Assembly: GCF_000384075.1 (NCBI RefSeq)
Contig: NZ_KB913025.1
Span: forward strand, 4,623,144 to 4,687,143
Direction: 5' to 3'
Length of the DNA: 64,000 nt
Origin: Methylovulum miyakonense HT12
GTDB taxonomy: Bacteria > Pseudomonadota > Gammaproteobacteria > Methylococcales > Methylomonadaceae
The translations under genes and the position numbers were made by a program. The notes under the pieces were generated by a model. It was not told the DNA's origin. It did no database searches and was given only the letters and a program-made list of their open reading frames with translations. This document shows, piece by piece, positions 27,063-36,829 of the stretch (the first letter of the stretch is position 1; every line of letters starts with the position of its first letter).

Positions 27063-27236
27063 GCGCCGGTTCCGTTGTGGAGTAAATACATGTTCGGGGG
27101 ATTAAATTTAGTGGCTGGGCAGAAGGATTGCGGCCATAATAAAACAATAAGCCACCGAGTGATACAGATCCATTAAAGCCAATCAAATGTCCTTACCCAG
27201 ATTATCGGAATTTAATTTTTCGTTCAGGCACAAATT

Positions 27237-27506
27237 ATGACGCTCTGGCCAACGTTACGAAAAGCGGCGGTGCTGACTAGTTTTCCGGTTTTTTTGACCG
27301 CTTGCGACCCGATGCTAAGTATCCAGGGTTCGTTCTGGCCCGCTTGGATTATCTGCATTCTTGCCGGTCTGGCGGCCAGCATGGTGCTGATGTGGCAATT
27401 GGTGCGGTACAGGCTGGCGCCGCATCTGGGGCCGCCACTGTTGATTGCGCCTAGCCTATGGGCCTTATGCACTTTTGCCATCTGGTTGTTATTTTACTCG
27501 ACGTAA
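27237..27506 (+). CDS. ytcA: small YtcA-like lipoprotein with membrane segments
   Basis: An 89-residue protein with lipobox LTACDPM and two hydrophobic segments (WIICILAGLAASMVLMWQL and LLIAPSLWALCTFAIWLLF). Size, layout and position immediately before an MdtN-like gene resemble YtcA of enterobacteria. No biochemical function is known. AGG lies about 8 bases before the ATG. It ends 16 bases before the next start. Confidence 0.7.
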   Translation: MTLWPTLRKAAVLTSFPVFLTACDPMLSIQGSFWPAWIICILAGLAASMVLMWQLVRYRLAPHLGPPLLIAPSLWALCTFAIWLLFYST

Positions 27507-27522
27507 ACGCGTTCCGCCCATT

Positions 27523-28710
27523 ATGGAAAACCATCAAGCTGACCCCCACGTCACCAGCATTAAACGCCGCCTATTGCTGGGACGCATCATCGGCACACTG
27601 ATAGTGCTCGGCGCGCTCATGACCGGGACATTGGCATGGCGCATCAACTACCAGCATCCCCGCACCAACGATGCGATGATACGGGCCAATATCGTCGGCA
27701 TTGCGTCCGAAGTGGGCGGCCGTATCGTGGAACTGCATGTCGAGGACAACCAGTATGTTAAAAAAGGTGAACTGCTGTATGTGATCGACCCGCGCCCCTA
27801 TCTGGCCAGACTGGCCCAGGCCAAGGCGGAATTGCTGCTGGCCGAAAAAGAGGTCGATTCACGGCGCGCCTCCAGCGGTTCCGCCGAGCTTGCCATAGCA
27901 CGGCTGGAACACCAACGCGCCGCCGCCGAAGCCGAAGCCAACCGGATTGAGGCTGAGGATGAATATCTGCATAACTATCTGGAACGCATTGAACCATTGG
28001 CGGAAAAACAATACGTCACGGCGGACCAGCTAAAACAGGCCCGGTCCAAATACGCCGCCTCCCGCGCCGAGCTGGCGGATGCCCGCGCCAAGGCGCTTTC
28101 CGCCCAAAGCGCGATAGAGGAAGCCAAAAGCGAGAGCCGCCGCGCCGTCTCGTTGATTGCCCAATCCGGCAACGTCAACGCCCGCATCGAAGCGGCCAAA
28201 GCGGTGGTCACCGCCGCCGAACTCGATGTGGAATACTGTTCGGTGCGCGCGCCTTTCGATGCTTACGTCACCAACCTGAACACCCGCGAAGGCGAATACA
28301 CCAAGGCCGGGGCGCAGCTATTCGCGCTGGTCGATGACCGCCACTGGTACGCCATCGCCAACTTCAAGGAAACTTATCTGCAATCCATCCGCCCGGGCCA
28401 GGAAGCCGAAGTCTTCCTGGTCGCTTATCCGGGCAAACGCTATCGGGGCGTAGTGACCGGTATCGGCTGGGCCAACTCCCCCGATAACATCAAACAACAA
28501 GGCGTATTGCCGGAAGTTCAGCGCACCTTGAACTGGGTTGTCCTGGCGTCCCGCTTTCCGGTGCGCATCGAGATAAATGAACGTGACCCCGAACACCCGC
28601 TACGCATGGGCATGACCGCCTTTGTCACCGTTCTGGATCGCCTGGCCGAAATTCCGAAGCCTTTGTCGGCCAAGGAGGATATAGCCAACACGCCCCCGAT
28701 TCCGCAATGA
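27523..28710 (+). CDS. membrane fusion protein of a FUSC efflux pump (MdtN-like)
   Basis: A 395-residue periplasmic adaptor (HlyD/EmrA type). It has one N-terminal membrane helix (IIGTLIVLGALMTGTLAW), a lipoyl half RANIVGIASEVGGRIVELHVEDNQYVKKGELLYVIDP, a long coiled coil (residues about 90-210), the second half YCSVRAPFDAYVTN and a beta-barrel region. The ATG at 27523 is preferred over a reading from 27445 that overlaps ytcA. The last four bases overlap the next gene (ATGA). Confidence 0.88.
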   Translation: MENHQADPHVTSIKRRLLLGRIIGTLIVLGALMTGTLAWRINYQHPRTNDAMIRANIVGIASEVGGRIVELHVEDNQYVKKGELLYVIDPRPYLARLAQAKAELLLAEKEVDSRRASSGSAELAIARLEHQRAAAEAEANRIEAEDEYLHNYLERIEPLAEKQYVTADQLKQARSKYAASRAELADARAKALSAQSAIEEAKSESRRAVSLIAQSGNVNARIEAAKAVVTAAELDVEYCSVRAPFDAYVTNLNTREGEYTKAGAQLFALVDDRHWYAIANFKETYLQSIRPGQEAEVFLVAYPGKRYRGVVTGIGWANSPDNIKQQGVLPEVQRTLNWVVLASRFPVRIEINERDPEHPLRMGMTAFVTVLDRLAEIPKPLSAKEDIANTPPIPQ

Positions 28711-30980
28711 ACAGCAGCGGCGCTCAGCACGCTTCAGTTCTGAAGAAAAAGCGAAGCGGCCTGTGGTTCGGAACCAACCTGACGCAATTCCTGACAGCCG
28801 AACTTCAGGATTTTCCAGGGCGGCGCGTCGCTGCATTACGCCTGTTCATCGTGTCGCTGAGCATCGCCCTGGCCAGCCAAACCCTGCATGTGCCGCCGTT
28901 GGGGGCGATTGCGCTGCTGATTTGCCTGAGTTACGACGCCTATGCGAATGCTGGCCAATCGCTGGCGTTCGGGATGCGCCAACTGGGCTATATCATCGTC
29001 ACCACCCTAATTTCGGTATTCACGCTGATGTTTGCCGGCAATGACGCCTGGCTGTTGCTGCCCCTGTCTTTCACCGTATTGGCTTTGGCCCTGTTCCATG
29101 CCCGCCTGATCGCCTGGCCCACCGGCATCGCGCTATGGTATTCGGTGGCGGTGCTGTACAACCCCGGCACTCCCGAACAGGCGATCTACAACGCCTTGTG
29201 GAATATCCCGATCATCGGCGTGCTGGCGATCGGCTCCTGGACGGTGGTGCATCTGGCCATCAAACCACAAGACCCGCTCAAACAATTGAAGGCGGGTATC
29301 GCGGTGCAGCTGGCGGCGGTGGAATCTATTTTAAACACGCGCCTGGCTGACAGTGGCGTGAATGTCCATGCACAGGCGATCCCGAAGCCCTCCAGTGCCG
29401 GCAGCTTAGGCAAGATGCTGGCATTGCTGGGGAACGCGGAACTGGTGCATCCTTCTATCAATAAACGGCACGACACGTATCGTGCTCTGCTGCTGGAAAT
29501 CGACGGCCTACGGCAGATGGCCATCTGGCTGGACCAGGTCTTGGAGGCGGAATATCGCGCCCAACCGATGAACCAGGAAAAATTAAACGTCTACTTGGCC
29601 ATGCAAAGCGCCTGCGCAACGCTGCGGCAAGGCATGGAAGAATGGCGCGACGTTTCCGGACACATAGCGGCGCTGCTGACCGATGAAGTGCTGCACGGTT
29701 ATTCGCTGCAAACCAACCCTTCGCTACTGGCGGCCATTTGGCGCGCGCTGCAGCGGATTGCCGGGCTGTTGCATGACTTGCATCTGCCAGTGCCTGACAT
29801 AAAAACGCCGGATACCGAAACGGACGACAGTGAAGCGGAAGGCTGGTTTCCTGCTTGGTTTGGCTATGACTTCTGGGCCGCCCATGCCGACAGCCTGCAA
29901 TTCGGGATCAAGTTTTCCCTGGGCGCGATACTCTGCACGCTGATCGTGGAAAGCCTGGGCTGGCCAGCTATCAACACCGCCATACCCACCTGTCTGGTCG
30001 CCGCACAAACCAGCCTTGGCGCCGACTACCGGCTGTCGCTATTGCGTTTGTCGGGAGCCGTTGCGGGCGGGCTGTGCGCCTATTTTTATGTGCTGGTGTT
30101 CCAGTCCCAGCTCGACACCATCGCCGGCTTTGCACTGGCAACGGCCCCGTTTTGGGCTTTGGCGGCCTGGATTTCGGCGGGTAGCGAGCGTATCGCTTAC
30201 CTGGGCCGGCAGCTTGGGTTTTCATTTGCGATGTTCGTTTTGCATGATTTCGGCCCGGTCACCGACCTCTACCTGCCGCGCGACCGGGTTGCCGGGATTT
30301 TGCTGGGCATTATCGTGATGGGGCTGCTCGACTATGCGCTGTGGCCGCGGCGTTCGATTGCGCTGGCCCGCCACCATAGCGTAACGGCATTGCACACGCT
30401 CGCCAGACTCACCGCCCGGTTGCCGGATGTGGGTTTATTGCTAAAATCCACCCTGCCCTTGCGTTTATCGGCAGATAAAGACCTAGCGGCCGCACAGGAT
30501 CTGGTGGTCCACGCGGTATTGGAACCGGACGCCAGGTTAAGCCACAAGCTCTATGAAAGGACGGCGTTAAGTGCGTTGATTGAAGCGGCAAGCAACTTAT
30601 CCGGCTTGCTACAGATCCGGCGACGCTATCGCTTGCTGAGCGGCCAGCAATTCAGCAGTTTCCCTGATGAACTGCAACAATATAGCCGCGCTTTCGACGC
30701 GGCGTTGGCAAGCGAGCTGGAGAATGCGGCACTGACGCTGCAAGACGGGCAGCAGGAAACCAGGGCTAAGGCTGCAGACATCCACGGGCTATTGAAACAA
30801 AGCTACACGGAGCACCACCGCATAGACAGCTTGCCCGCTGACCTGGCGCTGGAATGGGAACTGCGCTTTAGGCTAGACCAGCAAATCATGGAACTGGTCG
30901 GGCACATCCAAAGCAAGGCCCTGGATTCTGTCTCGTATCGCATGAAAGCCAGTCCGGCCAGCACTTCCGCACAACAGTGA
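28707..30980 (+). CDS. FUSC-family inner-membrane transporter (MdtO/YccS-like)
   Basis: A 757-residue protein with two clusters of about six membrane helices each (residues about 32-185 and 390-550), the usual FUSC/aromatic acid exporter layout. The C-terminal cytoplasmic region (about 560-757) is helical. Together with the adaptor and the TolC-like channel it should export toxic aromatic or related compounds. Translation is coupled to the upstream gene by a 4-base overlap. Confidence 0.88.
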   Translation: MNSSGAQHASVLKKKRSGLWFGTNLTQFLTAELQDFPGRRVAALRLFIVSLSIALASQTLHVPPLGAIALLICLSYDAYANAGQSLAFGMRQLGYIIVTTLISVFTLMFAGNDAWLLLPLSFTVLALALFHARLIAWPTGIALWYSVAVLYNPGTPEQAIYNALWNIPIIGVLAIGSWTVVHLAIKPQDPLKQLKAGIAVQLAAVESILNTRLADSGVNVHAQAIPKPSSAGSLGKMLALLGNAELVHPSINKRHDTYRALLLEIDGLRQMAIWLDQVLEAEYRAQPMNQEKLNVYLAMQSACATLRQGMEEWRDVSGHIAALLTDEVLHGYSLQTNPSLLAAIWRALQRIAGLLHDLHLPVPDIKTPDTETDDSEAEGWFPAWFGYDFWAAHADSLQFGIKFSLGAILCTLIVESLGWPAINTAIPTCLVAAQTSLGADYRLSLLRLSGAVAGGLCAYFYVLVFQSQLDTIAGFALATAPFWALAAWISAGSERIAYLGRQLGFSFAMFVLHDFGPVTDLYLPRDRVAGILLGIIVMGLLDYALWPRRSIALARHHSVTALHTLARLTARLPDVGLLLKSTLPLRLSADKDLAAAQDLVVHAVLEPDARLSHKLYERTALSALIEAASNLSGLLQIRRRYRLLSGQQFSSFPDELQQYSRAFDAALASELENAALTLQDGQQETRAKAADIHGLLKQSYTEHHRIDSLPADLALEWELRFRLDQQIMELVGHIQSKALDSVSYRMKASPASTSAQQ

Positions 30981-31130
30981 CCTTGCGTTACGTAGCATCC
31001 CCCTCGCTATAAAAACAACACCTTAATTGGCATTCCCTTGGGAGGGGCCATATCTGGAGCCCGCCTGGCCAATCCCCTGGCTTCCCGGTCAAGCGGGGCG
31101 CCCAATATGGCGGCCTTACTTCCCCAAACC
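30981..31130. other. intergenic before MITE copy 1
   Basis: No gene or clear signal is seen between the FUSC stop codon and the fold-back repeat. The repeat at 31131-31291 then fills the interval almost to the exonuclease III stop. Confidence 0.4.
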
Positions 31131-31291
31131 TAGTGCCCAGTCACTGTTGAATTGTCAGTGTCAATTGCGTAGGGGCGAGCGGTTGCCCGCCTGACTGCTG
31201 CGGATGTTGGCACAGGCCATAAACAAGGCGGACAACCGTCCGCCCCTACCGATTTAGATTGGCCCGACAAAAAATCAGTGACTAAGCACTA
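31131..31291. repeat. MITE-like fold-back repeat, copy 1 (161 bp)
   Basis: Terminal inverted repeats are TAGTGCCCAGTCACTG at the left and CAGTGACTAAGCACTA at the right (two mismatches). Internally TAGGGGCG...CGGTTG...CCGCC pairs with GGCGG...CAACCG...CGCCCCTA, so the whole unit folds into one hairpin. A second copy lies at 36830-36979 in the same orientation. There is no coding capacity. Confidence 0.85.
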
Positions 31292-31310
31292 GGCCTTGTA
31301 AACCTTGGGG

Positions 31311-32075
31311 CTAAAGCTCAATGTCAATGCCAACCGGGCAATGGTCCGATCCGGTAATGTCCGGCAGGATAAACGCCTGCCGGACTTTTTCGGCCAGCGC
31401 GACGCTAGCTAGGACATAGTCTATCCGCCACCCGACATTCTTTGCCCTGGCGCCTGCGCGGAAACTCCACCAGCTATAAGCGACGGTGTCCGGATGGGAA
31501 TGCCGGAAGGTGTCAACCAACCCGGCGTCCAGGAAACGGCTGAAACCGTCGATTTCGACTTGGGTGTAGCCGGATGATTTATTGTAATTCGCCTTGGGGC
31601 GGGCGATGTCGATTTCCCGGTGCGCGACATTAAAATCACCGCAGGCGACCAATGGTTTTTGGCTTTGCAGTTGCCGGCAATAGGCCAGAAAATCCGTATC
31701 CCAGCTTTGCCGGTAATCTAGCCGGGCCAAGGCCTCGCCCGAATTCGGCACATAGACGTCGAGCAAAAAAAACTTTTCAAATTCGGCGACGATCACCCGC
31801 CCTTCCCGATCATGCCCGGCAATGCCCATATCGTTGATGACTTGCAGCGGCTCTTGCCGGGATAAAATCGCCACGCCGGAATAGCCCTTGCGTTCGGCGC
31901 AATTGGAATAGATGTGGTAACCATCAATTCCGGCCAAGGCCTTAGCGACCTGATCGGCCTGGGCCTTGGTTTCCTGCAACAGGATACAGTCGGCATCTAG
32001 CCGTGCGAGCGTTTCGGCAAAGCCTTTGCCTTGTACCGAGCGGATGCCGTTGACATTCCAGGAGACTATTTTCAT
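31311..32075 (-). CDS. xthA: exodeoxyribonuclease III (AP endonuclease)
   Basis: A 254-residue ExoIII-type enzyme for base-excision repair. The opening MKIVSWNVNGIRSV carries the metal-binding Asn, ILLQETKAQ the Glu, YVPNSGE the next block, CGDFNVAHREIDIARP the Asp/Asn pair, and GWRIDYVLAS and GSDHCPVGIDI the catalytic Asp-His end. All blocks are intact. The length is slightly shorter than E. coli Xth (268). The flanking sequence downstream holds MITE copy 1. Confidence 0.95.
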   Translation of the reverse strand: MKIVSWNVNGIRSVQGKGFAETLARLDADCILLQETKAQADQVAKALAGIDGYHIYSNCAERKGYSGVAILSRQEPLQVINDMGIAGHDREGRVIVAEFEKFFLLDVYVPNSGEALARLDYRQSWDTDFLAYCRQLQSQKPLVACGDFNVAHREIDIARPKANYNKSSGYTQVEIDGFSRFLDAGLVDTFRHSHPDTVAYSWWSFRAGARAKNVGWRIDYVLASVALAEKVRQAFILPDITGSDHCPVGIDIEL

Positions 32076-32846
32076 GCGATGACCCGTCTGATGCGATTAA
32101 AATTAGGCCTCCGTAAAGGCCGCTGGGGTTGCCATTCTAACCCTAGGCCTTTCTGCTAACCAGCCGTTTCCGGCTTGGTTTTTCAAGAGGCCCGCCGCCC
32201 TCCCGAAAGTTCTTTTGGCTTCGGGGCTTGCCATGGGGGAGATTTATGGCGGGCGATGTTATTATAAAAAGGCACGATAAGGCTTTACTTTAGAATTTAA
32301 GATCCTACCTATGAACTCACGTTACGCAGTAACGTAGTTATTATCCCGTTTGCCGCGTCGAGCACCACAGTATTGGTCGGGACTAGCCCGAATACCCATA
32401 GGGCATAAAGGGGTGCGGCAGGGATGCCGCACGGCGGCAAAGGGGCAGGAAGCCCCTTTTGCCGTCCCCCGACCAATGCGAGGAGCGCAAGACATCAGCG
32501 GCAACCGGGCCGCCTTTTCTTTGGATACTTTCTTTTCGACTGCATGGATGCAGGAGGTAGGGCAACGCAGGAGCAGTTGTCGAGGCGGAGCAAAAGAAAG
32601 TATCTCGCCTTCGGGTGCGGGAACCCGGTTAAAAAACATCGCGATAGCGACTCTACTTTATTTATTTTCAACTTGCAGAAAAAGTCTACGTAACATCAGC
32701 TATGAATATTGGCCAAACAACACTTCAACCACGCCTTCCCGCCTTGGGTTTAGTGATAGGGCAACAGCGGGGCGCCGAGTTACCGCCCAATGGGACTTTG
32801 CCAAGCACACCGGCTGGATTCAATTAATTTTTACGGCAATTGATAT
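32076..32846. other. long intergenic region with structured repeats
   Basis: No gene is convincing; a 218-codon frame over 32350-33006 has no family features and overlaps the real downstream start. A dyad ACGTTAC-GCA-GTAACGT lies near 32321, followed by the structured segment at 32430-32604 described separately. A promoter for the GGDEF-EAL gene must lie towards the right end but I cannot place it. Confidence 0.5.
32430..32604. repeat. structured intergenic repeat, probably dispersed
   Basis: A near-perfect hairpin (CGGCAAA-GGGGC ... GCCCC-TTTTGCCG, about 32430-32464) is followed by a perfect 13-bp inverted repeat GATACTTTCTTTT at 32524-32536 with its complement at 32592-32604, 55 bases apart. 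The AAAAGAAAGTATC pattern resembles dispersed intergenic repeats that I recall from gammaproteobacterial genomes. It has no coding potential. Confidence 0.55.
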
Positions 32847-35800
32847 ATGGCTTATATGCGGTCGGTTATTAAGCACGCTTGGCTCGCGTGGGCATTGCTC
32901 GTTTTGGGGCTGCTGGCCACTGTTTTTGGCAGCCTCCGGATCAAACAGGGCATTGAGGAGACTGCGGCGCAGCATTTTTCCTTCACCTGCGACCAAGTTA
33001 CCCTGAAGATCCAAGAACGCCTTGGGGCTTACGCCTTAACCCTACGTGGGGGCGCCGCCCTTTTCGACGCATCAAAAGAGGTGTCCCGCCAAGAATGGCA
33101 AGCCTATACGGAAACCTTGCGGGCGGAGGACAGCATTCCCGGCGTACAGGGCATTGGTTTTGCGCAAGCCATCGCACCGGCCCAACTGGCTAGCCACATC
33201 GCCCGCATCCGTAAGGAAGGGTTTCCCGGATACAGCGTACGCCCGGCGGGCAAACGCGACCTCTACACCTCAATCATTTACCTCGAACCCTTCCGCGACC
33301 GCAACCTGCGCGCCTTCGGTTACGACATGTTCTCCGAACCGGTGCGGCGTGCCGCCATGGAGCAGGCACGCGACACTGGCGAAGCGGCCTTGTCCGGCAA
33401 GGTGGAGCTAGTGCAGGAAACGGGCACTGAAGTACAGGCGGGCACGCTGATGTATGTCCCCGCCTATCACAAAAACATGCCTCACGGCACCATCGCACAG
33501 AAACGGGCGGCGCTCATCGGATGGGTTTATAGCCCCTACCGGATGAATGACCTGATGACCGGGATTTTGGGCGACTGGGAACACCGTGAAGGCCAGGCTA
33601 TCCGTTTGCAAATTTATGATGGCCCGCAGGCAACGCCTTCCGCCTTGCTGTTCACAAACAAGGCCGCCCCAGCCGCTGACCCGCATAGTTTGCCCCAACA
33701 ACAACGCATCCTCGATTTCAATGGCCACCGGTGGCTAATGGCTTTTGAACGCAAGGGCATGGCATTCGGTATCGGCTACGCAAACGCATGGGCCGCCCTG
33801 GCGGGCGGGTGCTCACTGAGCTGCCTGCTATTCGGCTTAATGCGTTCGGTGGTCAACACCCAAACCAACGCCGCCCGCATCGCCAACAACCTGACCCAAG
33901 AACTCAGACGCCACGGGCAATTGCTGGAAGAAAGCGAATACCGCTGGCGGTTCGCGCTCGAAGGTTCCGGGGATGGCGTCTGGGACTGGAACTTGGCAAA
34001 CAACACAGTGTTCTTTTCCAAACAGTGGAAGGGGATGCTCGGTTTTGCCGAAGATGAGCTAGGCGACAGCCTGGACGAATGGGAAAAACGCATCCACCCT
34101 GATGATAAGGCTGATATTTTGGCCATCGTACAAGCGTACCTTGATGGCAAGACCCCCATTTATATCAGCGAACATCGGGTCAGCTGCAAAGATGGCAGTT
34201 GGAAATGGGTGCTTGACCGTGGCATGGTGGTGAGCCGCCGTGACGACGGCACGCCTTTGCGCATGATTGGTACGCATACGGACATCACCGGGCGCAAATC
34301 ACTGGAAGATACGCTACGGCAAAACCAAACCGAACTGCAAGAAGCGCAGCGCATAGCCCAAGTAGGCAGTTGGCATATGGATCTGGCCACAAACCAAGTC
34401 CGTTGGTCAAATGAGCTGTACCGGATGCTTGGCCTCGACCCCAAGTCGCCACTGCCAGATTTCACCCAACATTCCTGGCTGTTTGCCCCCCAGAGTTGGG
34501 AACGCTTGGCCACCGCCGTAAACCGGGCCAAAGACCTGGGGGCACCCTACGAACTTGAGCTGGAGACGGTCAGGGCTGACGGGACACATGGCTGGATACT
34601 GACCCGTGGCGAGGCTATCCGTGATGGCCATGGCGCCATTACCGGGCTCCATGGCGTAGCGGCCGACATCACCGAACGCAAACAAGCCGAGCTGATGTTG
34701 CAGGCCGCACATACGGAAACCCAACGGTTCCGCAATGCGCTGGATTATGTTTCCTCATTCATCTACATGAAAGACACCGAATTCCGTTATGTTTACGCCA
34801 ACCGCTCCACGTTGGAACTGTTCGGATGCTCGGCGGAAGCATTGGTGGGCTCCGACGACACCCGGTTTTTCCCCACCGACACGGTAAGGCGGTTGCGGGA
34901 GATTGACCGGCGCGTCTTCAAGGGCGAGCAGACGACGGAGGAGGTTGAGGTTGCCTATGCCGAGGGTGTCCGACGGGTATATTTGGAGATCAAGACACCG
35001 ATTTACGAACACGCCGATGACAAAACGGTCTGGGGCTTGTTGGGCATATCAACCGATATTACTGCAATTAAGGAGCACGAACAGTATCTGGAACATATCG
35101 CCCATTATGACGTGCTCACCGGCCTGCCTAACCGTGTGCTGCTGGCGGACCGTTTGCATCAGTCCATGGCCCAAACCCAGCGGCGCGGGCTGCAGCTGGC
35201 GGTGGCCTATATTGACCTGGACGGCTTCAAGGTGATCAATGACCGCCACGGGCATGATGCCGGTGACCAACTACTGATGAACGTGGCCATACACATGAAA
35301 CAGGCCTTGCGTGAAGGCGACACGCTCGCCCGTCTGGGTGGCGACGAGTTTGTCGCCGTGCTGCTTGACCTGCCCGACACCGGAACCAGCGCGCCGATGC
35401 TGGCCCGGCTGCTTCACGCAGCGGCCGTCCCCGTGCAGCTGGGCGGCTCGGCCCTCCAGGTGTCGGCCAGTATCGGTGTCACCTTCTACCCGCAGGAAGG
35501 GGACGTGGATGCGGACCATCTGCTGCGCCAAGCTGACCAAGCCATGTACCAGGCCAAGCTGGCAGGCAAGAATAGTTACCATATTTTTGACACCGAGCAA
35601 GACCGCCTTGCCCGTGGCCACCATGAAAGCCTGGAACATATCCGGCGCGCCCTGGCGGGACGGGAGTTCGTGCTGTATTACCAACCCAAAGTTAACCTGC
35701 GCACAGGCAAGGTCATTGGGGCCGAGGCGCTGATCCGTTGGCAACATCCAGACCGGGGGCTGTTATTGCCGTCGGTGTTTTTGCCGGTGGTGGAAGAGCA

Positions 35801-36809
35801 TCCGTTGGCCATCGAACTTGGCGAATGGGTGCTCGATAGCGCATTGGCCCAGATGGAACGCTGGCAGGCAGAAGCCGGGCTGGATCTTCGGGTCAGCGTC
35901 AATATCGGCGCCCGCCAATTGCAGCAACTTAATTTTGCCGAACGGCTGGCCAGCCTGCTGGCGGCACACCCGAAAGTCAAGCCATCCTCACTTGAACTGG
36001 AAGTGTTGGAAACCAGTGCGCTCGCGGATTTGGCCCTGGTTTGCCGGGTGATGGAAGACTGCCGCAGCCTAGGCGTGAGTTTTGCCTTGGACGATTTTGG
36101 CACGGGCTATTCATCGTTAACCTACCTCAAACGCCTATCGGCTGACATGATAAAAATTGACCAAAGTTTCGTGCGCGATATGCTGGACGATCCTGAAGAC
36201 CTGGCTATTTTGGAAGGCGTCTTGGGGCTGGCGACCGCGTTCCGCCGGCAAATCATCGCCGAGGGCGTGGAAACCGTGGAGCATGGGGAAATGCTGTTGC
36301 AACTGGGTTGCGATCTCGCCCAAGGCTATGGCATTTCCCGTCCCATGCCGGCCCACGAACTCCCCGGATGGATTGCCGCTTGGCGGCCCGACCCACGTTG
36401 GTTTGGCCTCAAGGCCATCAGCCGTGATGACTTGCCGCTACTGTATGCGGGAGTCGAGCTGCGTGCTTGGATCCGGGCCTTTGAAGCCTCACTCACCGAC
36501 GGTCGGGATACCCCACCGCTCGACCATCACCAGTGCCGTTTTGGTATGTGGCTGGATTCCGGCGGCTTAGCTGACAAAGGCCCGCAGCCCACCCTCCAGG
36601 CCATCACTTCATTACACCAGCGGGTGCACGAATTGGCGGCGGAACTTGACCATCTCAAGAACCAAGGCCAGAACCAACAAGCCCTGGCAAGGCTCAATGA
36701 ACTTCACCTTCTTAGGGACGCGCTGCTTAAACATTTTCAAGCACTGCTGGACAAACAGCCAGGCCCGGACGGCGGGCCTGGCTGGCAAGGCGGCCCAACT
36801 CAACACTGA
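32847..36809 (+). CDS. CHASE-PAS-PAS-PAS-GGDEF-EAL-CZB cyclic-di-GMP protein
   Basis: A 1320-residue membrane sensor. Order: membrane helix at about 12-30; periplasmic CHASE domain at about 40-305; second helix at about 315-335; three PAS/PAC repeats at about 365-745, each ending in an ITDR/ITERK-type PAC tail; GGDEF domain with an intact GGDEF at 831-835; EAL domain with EAL at 960-962 plus LDDFGTGYSSLTYLK; and a C-terminal zinc-binding CZB domain with HHQCRFGMWL at about 1227-1236 and later paired histidines. It may both make and break cyclic di-GMP. Zinc or hypochlorous-acid sensing by CZB is a known role of that domain. Start 32847 or 32856; neither has a strong ribosome site. Confidence 0.93.
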   Translation: MAYMRSVIKHAWLAWALLVLGLLATVFGSLRIKQGIEETAAQHFSFTCDQVTLKIQERLGAYALTLRGGAALFDASKEVSRQEWQAYTETLRAEDSIPGVQGIGFAQAIAPAQLASHIARIRKEGFPGYSVRPAGKRDLYTSIIYLEPFRDRNLRAFGYDMFSEPVRRAAMEQARDTGEAALSGKVELVQETGTEVQAGTLMYVPAYHKNMPHGTIAQKRAALIGWVYSPYRMNDLMTGILGDWEHREGQAIRLQIYDGPQATPSALLFTNKAAPAADPHSLPQQQRILDFNGHRWLMAFERKGMAFGIGYANAWAALAGGCSLSCLLFGLMRSVVNTQTNAARIANNLTQELRRHGQLLEESEYRWRFALEGSGDGVWDWNLANNTVFFSKQWKGMLGFAEDELGDSLDEWEKRIHPDDKADILAIVQAYLDGKTPIYISEHRVSCKDGSWKWVLDRGMVVSRRDDGTPLRMIGTHTDITGRKSLEDTLRQNQTELQEAQRIAQVGSWHMDLATNQVRWSNELYRMLGLDPKSPLPDFTQHSWLFAPQSWERLATAVNRAKDLGAPYELELETVRADGTHGWILTRGEAIRDGHGAITGLHGVAADITERKQAELMLQAAHTETQRFRNALDYVSSFIYMKDTEFRYVYANRSTLELFGCSAEALVGSDDTRFFPTDTVRRLREIDRRVFKGEQTTEEVEVAYAEGVRRVYLEIKTPIYEHADDKTVWGLLGISTDITAIKEHEQYLEHIAHYDVLTGLPNRVLLADRLHQSMAQTQRRGLQLAVAYIDLDGFKVINDRHGHDAGDQLLMNVAIHMKQALREGDTLARLGGDEFVAVLLDLPDTGTSAPMLARLLHAAAVPVQLGGSALQVSASIGVTFYPQEGDVDADHLLRQADQAMYQAKLAGKNSYHIFDTEQDRLARGHHESLEHIRRALAGREFVLYYQPKVNLRTGKVIGAEALIRWQHPDRGLLLPSVFLPVVEEHPLAIELGEWVLDSALAQMERWQAEAGLDLRVSVNIGARQLQQLNFAERLASLLAAHPKVKPSSLELEVLETSALADLALVCRVMEDCRSLGVSFALDDFGTGYSSLTYLKRLSADMIKIDQSFVRDMLDDPEDLAILEGVLGLATAFRRQIIAEGVETVEHGEMLLQLGCDLAQGYGISRPMPAHELPGWIAAWRPDPRWFGLKAISRDDLPLLYAGVELRAWIRAFEASLTDGRDTPPLDHHQCRFGMWLDSGGLADKGPQPTLQAITSLHQRVHELAAELDHLKNQGQNQQALARLNELHLLRDALLKHFQALLDKQPGPDGGPGWQGGPTQH

Positions 36810-36829
36810 TCCTGCCCGCCTGTAGCCCC

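Noticed and set aside
32350..33006. 218-codon frame ahead of the GGDEF-EAL gene
   Set aside because: It runs through structured repeats and overlaps the true gene; the composition is not protein-like.
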